64,000 bases of DNA from Blumeriella jaapii (lineage: Eukaryota; Ascomycota; Leotiomycetes; Helotiales; Drepanopezizaceae): positions 820,001 to 884,000 of the forward strand of contig VWND01000003.1 of assembly GCA_009599575.1 (NCBI GenBank), in the 5' to 3' direction. Below, piece after piece: positions 24,636-35,352 of the stretch. The translations under genes were made by a program, and so were the position numbers. Every line of letters starts with the position of its first letter. Within the stretch, counting starts at the first letter, position 1. Under the pieces are notes generated by a model, which saw only the letters and a list, made by a program, of their open reading frames with translations, was not told where the DNA came from and made no database searches.

Positions 24636-26421
24636 GGGAGGTGTGATAAGTGGGAGAATGGCTACGGCTCTTTGCATTGCAGGTGTTTGTTGAGGGGCGT
24701 TCGGGGGCCGTGATGTATTTGGGATGGGGGGCATTGGCATGGGATCTGTGGCTTCGCGGTTGTCTCTTTGGTGGCCACGGGCTGGCAACGTACAGGGTGT
24801 ATGTACATCTGGATGTGTTGTTATCGTATGTAGGGAGTGTCGTATGTCGGGGGTATCGTATGTCGGGGGTATCGTATGTCGGGGGTATCGTATGTAGGGG
24901 GCCATCTCGTCTGGACGTCGCGGAGTGCTTCTTTCTTGTGGTTGAGGGAGGGTCATCTATTGGTCTGGCATGGGGCTCTGGCACCGGGGGCCGAGACGGG
25001 CATCAAATTGCACGACCTTTGTTTATTCTGTGGTACTGGTGGTGGTGGCGGTGGTGTTGTGCTTTCCGGTCCCGGTTTGCGTGTTGCGTGCGTGTGCGTG
25101 GACTGCGCTTGGTGGCGGAACAATCGATTCTCCAAGCCACTCACTCATTTACTCTTTGCTCGTCTTTTTATGTCAGTACAGTTCAGTCGGTGTTACCCCT
25201 TCTCCTCCCCTCCAAAAAAAAAAAAAGAAAGAGCATTGCAGATCTTGTATTCCGGCACTGTCCTCGTTCGCTGATGGCGTACAATTGGTGCGCTGCAGGT
25301 GCAGATGGATGGCATCGTAGGTACCTACTAGGTACCTATAGGTAGGTACCTACACGTCTTTTCCGCAAGTGTATACTGTACAGTGAGTGAGTGAGTGAGT
25401 GAGTGAGTGAGTAAGTGAGTGCTGTATCTGCACGGTACATAGGTAGTGTACAGACCGGAGTCCTTGTGTACCTATAGATACTGTATATTTAGTATATGTG
25501 TACCTAGTATAGTATAGTATAGTACTGTACAGTACCGCATCGCACCGCACCGCACCGCACCGCTCCGCACCGCGCTTGTGACGGACACCTGCTCGTTGGC
25601 ACGTAGTGCGTAGTGTGTAAGGGGTCTGCGGGTTGTGGGTCAGCTAGGGACTCGCTCGGGATGTGGGTACTGTCCTGTACGTGCGTGGTACGGTATGTCA
25701 GGTACGGTGAGGTGTTGCTGTATGTGTTGTATGTATTGTATGTCGAGTGCGGGGGGTGCTTGGTGGGAGGCGGTTGTGGTTGGTAGTTGAAATGGTAATG
25801 GTGGATGGGATGGTGGATGGTAGATGGTGATTGGTAGATGGTAGTTGAAATGGTAATGGTAGATGAAATGGGAGATGAAATGGTAAATATAAGGGTAAAT
25901 ATAAGGGTAAATGTAATGGCTAACATAATGGTAAATACAATGGCTAAAATAATGTTAAATATCATGGTAAATATCATGGTAAATATCATGGTAAATATCA
26001 TGGTAATCCATCTCATACCTACAATGGTACCTGTAATCCATCTCACCATCCCACCCGGCCCGTTGCGTGCTCAATCACGAAATCGGCTCACGTGACAATC
26101 AGCCCACTCCGCTCCGCGCCGCGCCATTCCGCTCCGGCGCAGCCCAAGCCGCCAGCCCCAATGGCCATCCCCAGCTCGAGGCAGAAGCACGCCATTAAGC
26201 ATAAAGTGACGAGCCGGAAAAGCAGTCCGTCCGTCGACGCGGCCTTCGCCCTTCCACCACAGACGACCAACGATCCACGACCAACGATCCACGATCCACG
26301 ATCCACGACCCACGACCCACGACCAACGACCCCCAGACTCGACAGTCGGTCCCGTCCCGTCCCGTCCTCTCCTGTCCTGTACATACATAACCAACCCCCT
26401 TCTCATGCCACCACCCTCGAC
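24636..26421. repeat. Microsatellite-rich intergenic region
   Basis: No supported gene. It holds a 17-bp tandem unit at about 24838-24901 (core GTATGTCGGGGG), GAGT units at 25383-25420, CACCG-type pentamers at 25536-25575, a degenerate 12-bp array built on TGGTAAATATCA at about 25850-26005, and short direct repeats around CGATCCACGA at 26268-26330. AGGTACCTA palindromes cluster at 25319-25352. Confidence 0.75.
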
Positions 26422-28786
26422 ATGCCGTCTCACCCGCATCCGCGCCGCGCCGACTTCACCATGATGGAGGAGCACGCCAGAGCCAGCCACGCTCTCGAGG
26501 AGACGTGCGAGCCGGCGCTGGCTCACGATCACGGCTCGCGCCAGCACGAACGTCTCGATTCGAGCCTCGCCCTGTCCTCGACGAACAGGGCCGCCGGCAT
26601 GACCGTCGCCCCCTTCCTCGCGAAGCATATCCCCGAGCAGTACGCGCCCATGGGCCTGGGCCATCCCGCGACGACGACGGCGGCGGCGGCGGCGACGGCG
26701 ACGGCGACGGCGACAACCGCGGCAGCGACGACGGCCACGGCCACGACCACGGAGGAGGCGCAGGCGAATCCGAATACCAAGTTCTGTTACCGCCATCGAC
26801 CGGATGCCAAGTGTCGCCGGACCGCCGACGAGCCGACGATGGAGAATCTGCAGAGGGTAGGTGCGCTGCGGGGGCCATGGCTTCACGGTGGCGGGCGCGA
26901 CGGTGAGGGTGACGGTGACGGTGATGCTGGCGCTGACCTGACACCGAGGCTGACCTGACACCGGCGCTGACCTGACCCCGACGCTGACCCCGACTCCATC
27001 CCCGACTCCATCCCCGACCCCAACCCCAACCCTGACGCTGACCCGAATCCTTAGGAACTCGACACCCTCTCGCAGGCCGACCAGCAGGGCATCTCGCATG
27101 TCTGGGCCCTGTTCTCGGCCGCGCCCGCCAAACACCGGAAGCTCATGCTCCAGGGCATCCTCACGCAGTGCTGTTTCCCGCAACTCTCCTACCTCTCCAC
27201 GGCCGTCCGCGACCTGATCCGCATCGACTTCATCGCCGTCCTGCCCTCGGAGATCTCCTTCAAGATCCTGTGTTTCCTCGACACCACCTCCCTGTGCAAA
27301 GCGGCCCAAGTCAGTCGCAAGTGGAGGATCCTGGCCGACGATGACGTCGTGTGGCACAAGATGTGCGAGCAGCACATCGATCGCAAGTGCCTCAAATGTG
27401 GCTGGGGCTTGCCGTTGCTGGAGCGCAAGCGCCTGCGAGACTGGCGGCGCCAGCAGCGAGTCCTGCTCACGGGTGCGGCGCTGGGCGACTGGTCGCCCAA
27501 CTTGACGCCCGTGCTAGACGAGCCCGGGATCGCGGACCTGATCAAGGCACCTCCCCTGAACCCTTCGTCCAAGAGAGATGCGAGCGTCTTCGAGTCCGAC
27601 TCGACGACGACCCTCGCATCGGCCTCGGACGGCTTCAAGCGACCGAGGCTCCACCCCGACGACTCGTATTTCAGCAAGCCGAAATTTCGGCCCTGGAAGG
27701 ACGTCTACAAGGACCGTTTCAAGGTCGGGACGAACTGGAAGTACGGACGATGTTCCACCAAGATTTTCCGGGGCCACAGCAACGGCGTCATGTGTCTGCA
27801 GTTCGACGACAACATTCTGGCCACGGGATCCTACGACTCGACCATCAAGATCTGGGACATCGACAGCGGAGCATGCCTGCGTACCTTGAAAGGCCACACG
27901 TCGGGCATCCGCGCTCTGCAATTCGACGACACGAAGCTCATCAGCGGGAGTCTGGACAAGACGGTCCGCATCTGGAACTGGCGCACGGGGGAATGCATGT
28001 CCCGCCCACGCCGAGGGCGTCATCGCCGTCAACTTTGAAGGCAACACGTTGGCCTCGGGCTCGATCGACAAGACCGTCAAGATCTGGAACTTCGAAGACA
28101 AGTCGACCTTCTGTCTGCGAGGCCACAAGGACTGGGTCAACGCCGTGCGGGTCGACGCGGCGTCGCGCACCGTCTTCTCCGCTTCCGACGACTGCACGAT
28201 CCGCCTCTGGGATCTCGACACCCGGAAGACGATCCGGATCTTCGAGGCACACGTGGGACAGGTCCAACAGGTCACCCTCCTGCCCCCCGAATACGAGCCG
28301 GACGATTTCGGCCCCGACGAAGAAGACGATGGGACGAGCAGCACCGCCAGCACCGGCGATCCGCCCTCCCCGCTCCTCCCGTCCGACGCCCCCTATGGCG
28401 AGGACTGGCCCAGCACGCGCCCGCACCCGCCCCGCTACATGGTCACCGGCGCCCTGGACTCGACCGTGCGCCTCTGGGACGTGTCGAGCGGCCGCTGTCT
28501 GAAGACCATGTTCGGACACGTCGAAGGCGTGTGGGCGCTCGCCGCCGACACGCTGCGCGTCGTGTCCGGCGCCGAGGATCGCATGGTCAAGGTGTGGGAT
28601 GCACGCACGGGCAAGTGCGAGAAGACGTTCTCGGGCCACGCCGGGCCCGTGACGTGTATCGGGCTGAGCGATAGCAAGATGGTTACCGGGAGCGAGGACT
28701 GTGAGGTGAGGCTTTACAGCTTCCGGATCGAGGAGAGTGAGGGCATCGACAGTGATGTGCTGGTGGCCAGCACGCCTTCGCAGTAG
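26422..28786 (+). CDS. sconB: F-box/WD40 sulfur controller (SconB/Met30 type), frame broken once
   Basis: In the family, this SCF ubiquitin-ligase receptor marks the sulfur-assimilation activator (MetR/Cys3) for turnover when sulfur is plentiful. Exon 1 is 26422-26856 and exon 2 starts at 27055; the 198-bp GT-AG intron is repeat-rich. N-terminal landmarks are [32 protein letters not shown] and, across the splice, [17 protein letters not shown]. The F-box lies at about residues 203-250 ([20 protein letters not shown]). WD40 repeats begin near nucleotide 27765, with blades ending in IKIWD, VRIWN, VKIWN, IRLWD, VRLWD and VKVWD. Between TGECMS (to 28002) and HAEGVIAV (from 28007) only four bases remain where about four codons are expected, so the frame shifts; both halves are otherwise intact. 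If real, the lesion would cut the propeller after about two blades. Confidence 0.88.
26857..27054 (+). other. Repeat-expanded intron in sconB
   Basis: The donor is GTAGGT and the acceptor CCTTAG. The interior is made of tandem GACGGTGAGGGT-like units, then CGCTGACCTGACACC-like units, then CCCGACTCCATC units. It is about three times longer than most other introns here. Confidence 0.85.
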
Positions 28787-31559
28787 CACCTCTCTCTCTC
28801 TCTCTTTCGCTCTCGGGAGGCAATGGTGGAATTGGCATTGGAATTTGGGGCATGAATTATGGATGATGGATCTGACTTTGTTTTTGGAGCGCCATGGGAA
28901 AGGGGAAAAAAGTACACCGATGGGCCAGAGAAGACACATAAAAGCAAGCCAACGGAACTGAGCAGCGAACCTATCCGAATGAAATGGAATGGATCGGATT
29001 TGAATTTTTTTGTTTTTTTTTTATAGCGCAAGGCGCCATGGGAAGAAGGGAAGGGGCGCAGTCGGATGGTTGGTTTTGTTTGGGGGCTCTCGGAAAATGT
29101 TCACGGATGGTTTCTGTTCTTCTGCTTTTTTGGGTCTTTTTTTCCGTCTTTCACTCACGGCTTTCTTTAGATTGTGGTTGGGGTTGGCTTTGGGATTGGG
29201 ATTGGGGTTTGGATGGGACTGGGTTGGGTTTTTTTCTTTTGGCTCGTGGGGTAAATCTTTTGTTGCTTTGGCTTTGCGGGGAAATGTTTTTTTTGGGGGA
29301 CGGGGGGGGGGGACTTTGCGGGGTGGATGGATGTCTCTGCGGGTGGGGTTGGCACTTGCTTTGCTGTGCTGTGCTGTGCTGTGCTGTGCTTGGAGTTATG
29401 ACTGAGCAATCTATTTTTATCTTTATCTCATTTTCTTTTCTTTCTGAATCAATTCCATGATTTAATGAATTGATGAATAGACGGATTGATGAATGGTTAG
29501 ATAGCATCTCGGCGCTAATTTCCCTTTTTGAGGGGGGGAATTCTGATGTTGATTGATCCTTTTGTTCTTATCATCCTTTGACTACCTTAAGGTAGGTACC
29601 TATGGTTGAGATTCATCTATCATTTTTCCTTCAACGAAAGAAAGGTCGTCGCTCGGTCGATGAATGAATGGATGGATGGATGGATGGATGGATGGCAACG
29701 TCGTATGCATGTGTATATATAGGTAGGTATGTATGTGTGTATGACACCGAATTTGGTTTTGGGAGAACGGCATACTCGTCGACCCGTACATACATACGTA
29801 CAGCGGTTTAATGCTTGGCCTATCTTTGCCCATGGCTTGAGGTCAAGAGAGCTTCAACCTTCAACTTGGTCCGAGGGCGCGGGAAGGTGGGATGGTATTG
29901 TGTTGGAATTTGGATTTGGATTTGGATTTGGATTTGGATTCTGAAATCTGAGATCTGAGATCACGACTTGTTATTTGATGAGAGGATCTGGATGAGTATT
30001 GAATGAACAGCGTTTATGATATAGTATAGTATTGGTCTGTTAGCTTTGGGAGAATGGCATACTCGTCGATACGTATATACAACAGTTTAATGCTTAGCCT
30101 ATCTTTGCCTATGACTTGAGGTCAAAAAAGCTTCAACCTTCAACTTGGTCCAAGGGCGCGAGAAAATGGGATTGTGTTGGAATTTGGATTTGGATTTGGA
30201 TTTGGATTCTGAAATCTGAAATCACGACTTGTTAATTAATAAACGGATCTGGATAAGTAATAAATGAACAGCGTTTATAATATAACACAGTACTGGTCTG
30301 TTGGCTTTAAAACAGTCATACGGTACTGAGATTGAATGTTGAAAAAGTAGCATGGAATTTCAGGTTCATATTATGTACATTGGAAAAACCAAGGTGATAC
30401 GGGACCGGTTTTCGGCTTGGACACGCTGGTACGGGACCGAATTGGTACGAGAAAGAAGGATAACTGAGATTCTGGTAATACATTAGAAGAGTGCTTGTAT
30501 TCTCTGGTACAAGCTAAGTACAGAGAAGAAAGGAAGTTCTAACCCTCGGATGGTGATGGTGGTCGCTGTGTTCTACACCTAGTACCTTAGGTAGCCAAGA
30601 ACTACCGAACCAACACAGTAAGTACCGCACTGAAATCTGGCGGCGAAAAACAGAACTACCCAAAAAGCCAAACGGAACCTCGATGTTTTCCACGCTGGAG
30701 AAAAAGAGAGGGGGAACAAACACGGTACGGCACGGTTTGTCTGGGAGCTGGAAAACCGGCACGGGACGGAAGATCGGAGGAGCTTTGGAACAAAATAGCA
30801 CGGGACTTGGGAAATGTGCCGCGCTGAAGAGAAATTGGCAAGGATTCAGTTTCTGGGCCTTGCCCAACCGGTACGGTTCGTTCGTTGCTTTAGCGTTGAT
30901 AAACAACACTGTTGTGTGATGTTGATCTCTCGGCCTGAACAAGTGAGTGGTATGGGACTTTGGGCTCTGGGAAAAACCGACACTGGAGTTAGTTCAGTGG
31001 TACGGTGCTGGAATCTACCGCTGAAACCGACACACACCAGACGGTACTGGGAGTTTTGTCGCATCGGGGAAGAAGACTGGGTTAGGTACTGTGCTGGAAA
31101 TCCGTCGTAAACAAAAACACCGCGGTCTGGGACTTCGCAGCATGGTGCTGATACCTACCTATTGAGCGCTGGAAAAATGGCATGTACGTAGGTACGGGAC
31201 TTGAGAACCCGTTCGGACTTTTGGTCCTGAATTTGGAACGAACCTCGCTACGTACCTACCGACTACAACTGGTCGCGAAAAGCCTCAGAACCCAACAGCA
31301 CAGCATCTCCCGCTGCTATTACGCCGCCTAGATACCGGTCGTAGTTCTTCACTACTTTCTTTCTTTTAAGGCGTGGCCGTGTCGAGCCAGATCGCACGGA
31401 TGTGATGTTCTCTGCTTGTGGTTGAATAGCCGATATTTGTCTCAGTACTGCTTGCTTCGCGCCATGTGTCAAGGGGAGAAGCGTCGCGGTTGAGATTGTT
31501 ACGGGCGTTGTGAAAGATCGCTTTTGTTCGCTTTTCACTTTGTATCGTTCCGTTCTCTT
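28787..31559. other. Intergenic with tandem repeats, no gene
   Basis: No coding region I can support. It contains GTGCT pentamers (29359-29390), ATGG units (29662-29695), GGATTT units (29904-29940), a tandem duplication at 29757-30308 and a degenerate repeat field at 30600-31160; the last two are described separately. Confidence 0.6.
29757..30308. repeat. Tandem duplication of about 290 bp, second copy with G-to-A changes
   Basis: Unit 1 (about 29757-30045) and unit 2 (about 30046-30308) share order throughout: GGGAGAACGGCATACTCGTC, then CTTCAACCTTCAACTTGGTC, then a GGATTT run, then AATGAACAGCGTTTAT. Most differences are transitions. In unit 2, G is replaced by A at many sites, for example GGCTTGAGGTCAAGAGAG becomes GACTTGAGGTCAAAAAAG. 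Confidence 0.85.
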
Positions 31560-31563
31560 GTGT

Positions 31564-31905
31564 TTACGTTTTCGCTTTTACTTCCATTTTCATTTCCATT
31601 CTCACTTCCATTTCTATTTTCACTTTCATTTTCACTTTCATTTTCACTTTCATTTTTATTTCCATTTTTACTTTTATTTTCACTTCCATTCTTACTTCCA
31701 CTTTTACTTTTATTTCCATTTTCATTTTTATTTCCGTTTTTATTTCCATTTTCACTTCCATTTTCATTTCCACTCTAATTTTTATATCCACTCTCACTTC
31801 CACTCTCACTTCCACTCTCACTTCCACTCTCACTTCCACTCTCACTTCCACTCTCACTTCCACTCTCACTTCCACTCTCACTTCCACTCTCACTTCCACT
31901 TCTCC
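31564..31905. repeat. Hexamer/12-mer pyrimidine-rich tandem array
   Basis: About 340 bp of TTTTCA/TTTCCA-type units that resolve at the right end into a regular 12-bp repeat, CACTTCCACTCT. It translates to meaningless Phe-His runs. It lies just downstream of the 3' end of the minus-strand acetyltransferase gene. Confidence 0.9.
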
Positions 31906-31946
31906 TCTTTCTCTTCTCCGCCCATCTCTCACCTTTCACTCACCTT

Positions 31947-33241
31947 TCAATCACCTTTCACCACCCACCCCTCTCTCCCTATCCCTTCCCCTCCCCCTCC
32001 CTCACCCCCAGCAGGCCTGACCATCGGCACACTCACACAGCGCGCCTCCCCCTCTCCGAGCTCGAGATGCCTCGCCACAAACCCATGTCTCTCATACAAG
32101 GGCACGGCTCTCACAGTCGCATCGAGGTAAGTCTCCACCCCCACACGCACCTCTGCGCTGGGCGTGAGGCCAGACGTAGAGGAAAGGGCAGGCGCGGGAG
32201 TGAACGTGGTGATGGCATCAGCGTGCGCAGCGCCCCAGGCGAGAAGCAGGGAGGCGAGGCCTTGCTTTTGGTGGGTGGGCAACGTGGCTAGGGATTCGAG
32301 GACCGTGGGGGTGTCAGCCAGCTTTTTGTTTTCTTCTTCTTCTCTTTCTTTCTCCAAGATTCGAGTTCGTGGCTTTTAGCACATAGACAGGGACGTAGAT
32401 GATCCGGGATGTGGAAAGAAATGAAGTTGCGCGAGACGGACCAATTAAGGTGTGAGAAAGATGGGAAGCGTGCAAGAAGAAGGGGGCGGTCCAGGACGGT
32501 AGTGGATGAGAACGATGGAAAAGGCTCTCGTACATAAATGCGGCTTCTCCCCCATGACGCGCTCGTGCTGCCTCTCCATCTTCTCGTAGAAGCCTGGGCC
32601 GAGCATCGTCTTCGTCACGCCGGGCGGGAAGGCCGGACTCGTGCGCGCGGTCCATGATGGGGCTGGGGAGCCGCCCGGGTGGTGGATGAATCTGGCGAAG
32701 GCGTGAACGGGTCTGGTTTCTGTTTTTGTGGATGATGGAGACGAGGGAGAGGGAGGTGATGGGGAGGTGATGATCATGAGGGCTGTGTTGGGGTCTCGGA
32801 TGCTGAGGAGGGTGGATTCTGAGAGCCATCTGTTTGATGAGAAAGGGAATTAGTGATGGTGAATAGTATGTACATTGTACTTCACATATGTTGATGATGG
32901 GAGATCAGCGGTGATGGGAGAGCAGCGATGCTGGTATACCTAGAGGAGGAATGGGTGAATAGGCAAGATAGATAGATGCCTTTAGCTCCAAGCTGTGAAG
33001 ACCGTCACAGCCAGCAGCACAACAGAACACCAAAACCCGACTCAAACCTGCCGCACGTAGAAAGAAAACAGCAATGAAAACGAAGAAAACCGAGCTAAAC
33101 GAAGACGGAAACTAACCTCCTCCCTTCCTCGTCCCTCGGAAACAACTCACAGGCTCGCTGCCCAGGCCAGCACGCGAACTTGACGTCTATTATACCTGAG
33201 ATGTCGTCCTCTGTGGCGGCGGTGAGGGTGTATGCTGCCAT
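31947..33241 (-). CDS. GNAT-family N-acetyltransferase
   Basis: A predicted acetyl-CoA-dependent acetyltransferase of the small fungal GNAT group; the substrate cannot be inferred. Exon 1 (33241-33117) begins MAAYTLTAATEDDISGIIDV. A 287-bp intron (GTTAGT...ACAG) joins it in phase to exon 2 (32829-32534) as DEEGRR/WLSESTLLSI, continuing to PGFYEKMERQHERVMGEKPH. The last exon contains the acetyl-CoA loop (HQKQGLASLLLAWG) and the C-terminal hallmark VPLYERHGFVARHLEL, ending at 31947. The exon 2/3 junction is not clean. The donor GTACGA leaves phase 1, the nearest AG (32322-32323) would need phase 0, and the AG that fits (after CGAATCCCT) deletes the expected LESLAT strand. Either an unusual acceptor or another small indel is present. 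Confidence 0.72.
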
Positions 33242-34101
33242 TTTGAATTGTGGGTGTGTGTTTATATAACCAAAATGTGATTTCTTGTTAAGAGAGATCG
33301 GGAACCAAAGGAATTGTTTCAAGCCGTGATGTGACGGTGAATACTCAGGCGAAGATAAGGGGAAGCGTGCTGTGCCGCAGTATGTACGTTGCGTTGTTGT
33401 TTCGTTTGGAGGCGGACAAATAGGTAGATAGCGATTGGCACGATTTTGTAACTGTTGCCCAAGACACCTTCTTGGATGGTGTGAGGTTCTGACGAAGCCT
33501 TTTCTCGGCTTACTTTACATACCTGTTGTGGTGGTGTTGGGAGTAAGCAGAAGCCGCCGCTTACCCGCACCGGGCAATCGTTCACCGAGCGTGAAGGAGT
33601 TGTATCAGACGAACGGGATGAACTTTGCTATATAATGAAACTTATGACATGAAATGAAGCATTTGGACATACAAAAGCCATGAAAGTGATCGCAAGGTAT
33701 GTGATTAAAGATAAGAAGGGGCCTGCTATGGATGGGGGATAAGTAGAACGTCTGTATCTCAAATGAGAAAAGGACAATTGCAAATCTTAGCTTCCGCGGT
33801 ATTTCCGCTTCCTGACATTTAAACCATAGTCTATGATAAATCAACCTTTTGAAAACAGCTTTATGCTCAGTGTCTCAAAGGCCATTAAAAGTCATTCTTC
33901 TCGGTGGAAGCGCATGTGCAAATGTATGATCTCACTCATGTTCCTGCTGAGAACTTAACATGGCCATACTCAAAAGTCTTGAAATAACTACCTACCTTTT
34001 AACAATTTTGTTTAGAGCCTGTACTTATCTAATCATCGACTTTTTAACTATACCCTTTCACCTAAAACCACGTCACCTCCCCGTTACACCCCCCCCCCCC
34101 C

Positions 34102-34136
<35 letters not shown>

Positions 34137-34410
34137 ATCTCCTCGATTTCATCTTCTACGTACTTACCTACTTCTATATTTTCTTATACAAAAAGCAACA
34201 AGGACAGAAGACCAACAAAATCTCGACCTGGCACTTCACATAACAGCAGAACTTCCCTTCCTTCATTTTCTCCTTCAACTCCCTTCACGACGTACAAACA
34301 GTGAACAATCATCACGTGAGTTTTCACCCCACTTCAAGTCCTCCTCTTCAACATCAGATGTGCCACAGTCCTCAACCATCTCTTGACATTCCTTCTCGAG
34401 ACTCAGGAAA
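33242..34410. promoter_or_regulatory. Divergent intergenic region with long poly-C tract
   Basis: This is the shared upstream region of the divergent acetyltransferase and phosphatase-fold genes. It is AT-rich in the middle. A run of 13 C at 34089-34101, then AA, then 30 C at 34104-34133 stands about 280 bases before the plus-strand start. Its length may not be reliable. No gene seen. Confidence 0.5.
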
Positions 34411-35352
34411 ATGCCAAACCTCTACACACCCAGCATGGTCTCCGACCAACCACCATGGGATGCTCCGCTGGCGTCGCCAACGCAGAGCGCGATTGACATT
34501 CGGATCCTCACCCACAACATCCGCTACGCGACCGAGTCTCCTCTCCAAGGCGAGGAAGCCTGGGAAGTCCGATGTCCCCGTCTCTGCGCGGAGCTCGTCT
34601 TCCACTCGGCCCAACCTGCCACATTCATCTGCCTGCAAGAAGTTCTCCATGCCCAGCTCCTGGACATCCACGGTGCTCTCAACGCCTCGCAAACCGCGGC
34701 CGGGACGTGGGCTTACGTTGGCCTTGGCCGCGATGACGGGAGGGAAGCTGGAGAGTACTCTCCCATCTTCTACCGGCCGGGGATCTGGAAGCTGCAGCAC
34801 GGTGACACCAAATGGCTGAGCGAGACGCCCGATATCCCTTCCAAGGGATGGGACGCCGGCAACGCCCGGATCGTCACGCGGGGGACCTTCGTCCATGTGG
34901 AGAGCGGTCAGAAAGTGTCGGTCTTGTGTACCCATCTTGACAACGAAGGCTCCCAGTCGCGCCGCATGAGCGCCAGACTTCTCCTACGCACCATCGATGC
35001 CCTGACCACGGTCGACGGCCCCTCGGCCGTCCTCCTGGCGGGTGATTTCAACAGCTCTCCCGACGACGACGCCTATCAGATCTTGGCCTCCCGCGACTCC
35101 GCCATGGAAGACGTCGGTCTGCAGATCCCCGCGTCGAATCGCTACGGCGACGCGATGACCTTCACCTCCTTCGGGCATGTCGACAACAGGCCGGTGCGGA
35201 TTGATTTCATCTTCGCGAGGAAGGGCGACAGGGTCACGTATCGCACGTACGCGGTGCTGGCAAACCGTTTCGAGGATGGTGTTTACCTGTCGGATCACCG
35301 AGCATGCGTCGCTGATCTTCTGCTGCCACGCCTTGCTTTCGCTTCGATGTAG
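34411..35352 (+). CDS. Endonuclease/exonuclease/phosphatase-fold hydrolase
   Basis: A single-exon protein of 313 residues with the full metal-dependent EEP catalytic set: THNIR with Asn36, LQE with Glu77, GEYSPIFYR 114-122, THLDNEG 174-180, the GDFN motif 211-214, RIDFIF 263-269 and the catalytic SDH at 294-296. Family members cleave phosphodiester or phosphate ester bonds in nucleic acids, inositol phosphates or sphingolipids. This one is closest in motif style to the small fungal and bacterial EEP proteins with GEYSPIFY, whose substrate is usually not known. There is no signal peptide or membrane helix, so it is probably cytosolic. The start is the first ATG of the frame; no upstream exon is needed. 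Confidence 0.9.
   Translation: MPNLYTPSMVSDQPPWDAPLASPTQSAIDIRILTHNIRYATESPLQGEEAWEVRCPRLCAELVFHSAQPATFICLQEVLHAQLLDIHGALNASQTAAGTWAYVGLGRDDGREAGEYSPIFYRPGIWKLQHGDTKWLSETPDIPSKGWDAGNARIVTRGTFVHVESGQKVSVLCTHLDNEGSQSRRMSARLLLRTIDALTTVDGPSAVLLAGDFNSSPDDDAYQILASRDSAMEDVGLQIPASNRYGDAMTFTSFGHVDNRPVRIDFIFARKGDRVTYRTYAVLANRFEDGVYLSDHRACVADLLLPRLAFASM

Noticed and set aside
25380..25420. Regularly spaced repeats as a CRISPR-like array
   Set aside because: These are GAGT microsatellites without spacers, in a eukaryotic genome.
26071..27375. A 434-codon minus-strand open frame
   Set aside because: It is the antisense shadow of the GC-rich sconB exons and intron; its content is repeat-derived Arg/Gly/Val.
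31510..32130. A 206-codon plus-strand open frame of alternating Phe and His
   Set aside because: It is only the translation of the TTTTCA/TTTCCA tandem array, and it runs antisense into the acetyltransferase gene.
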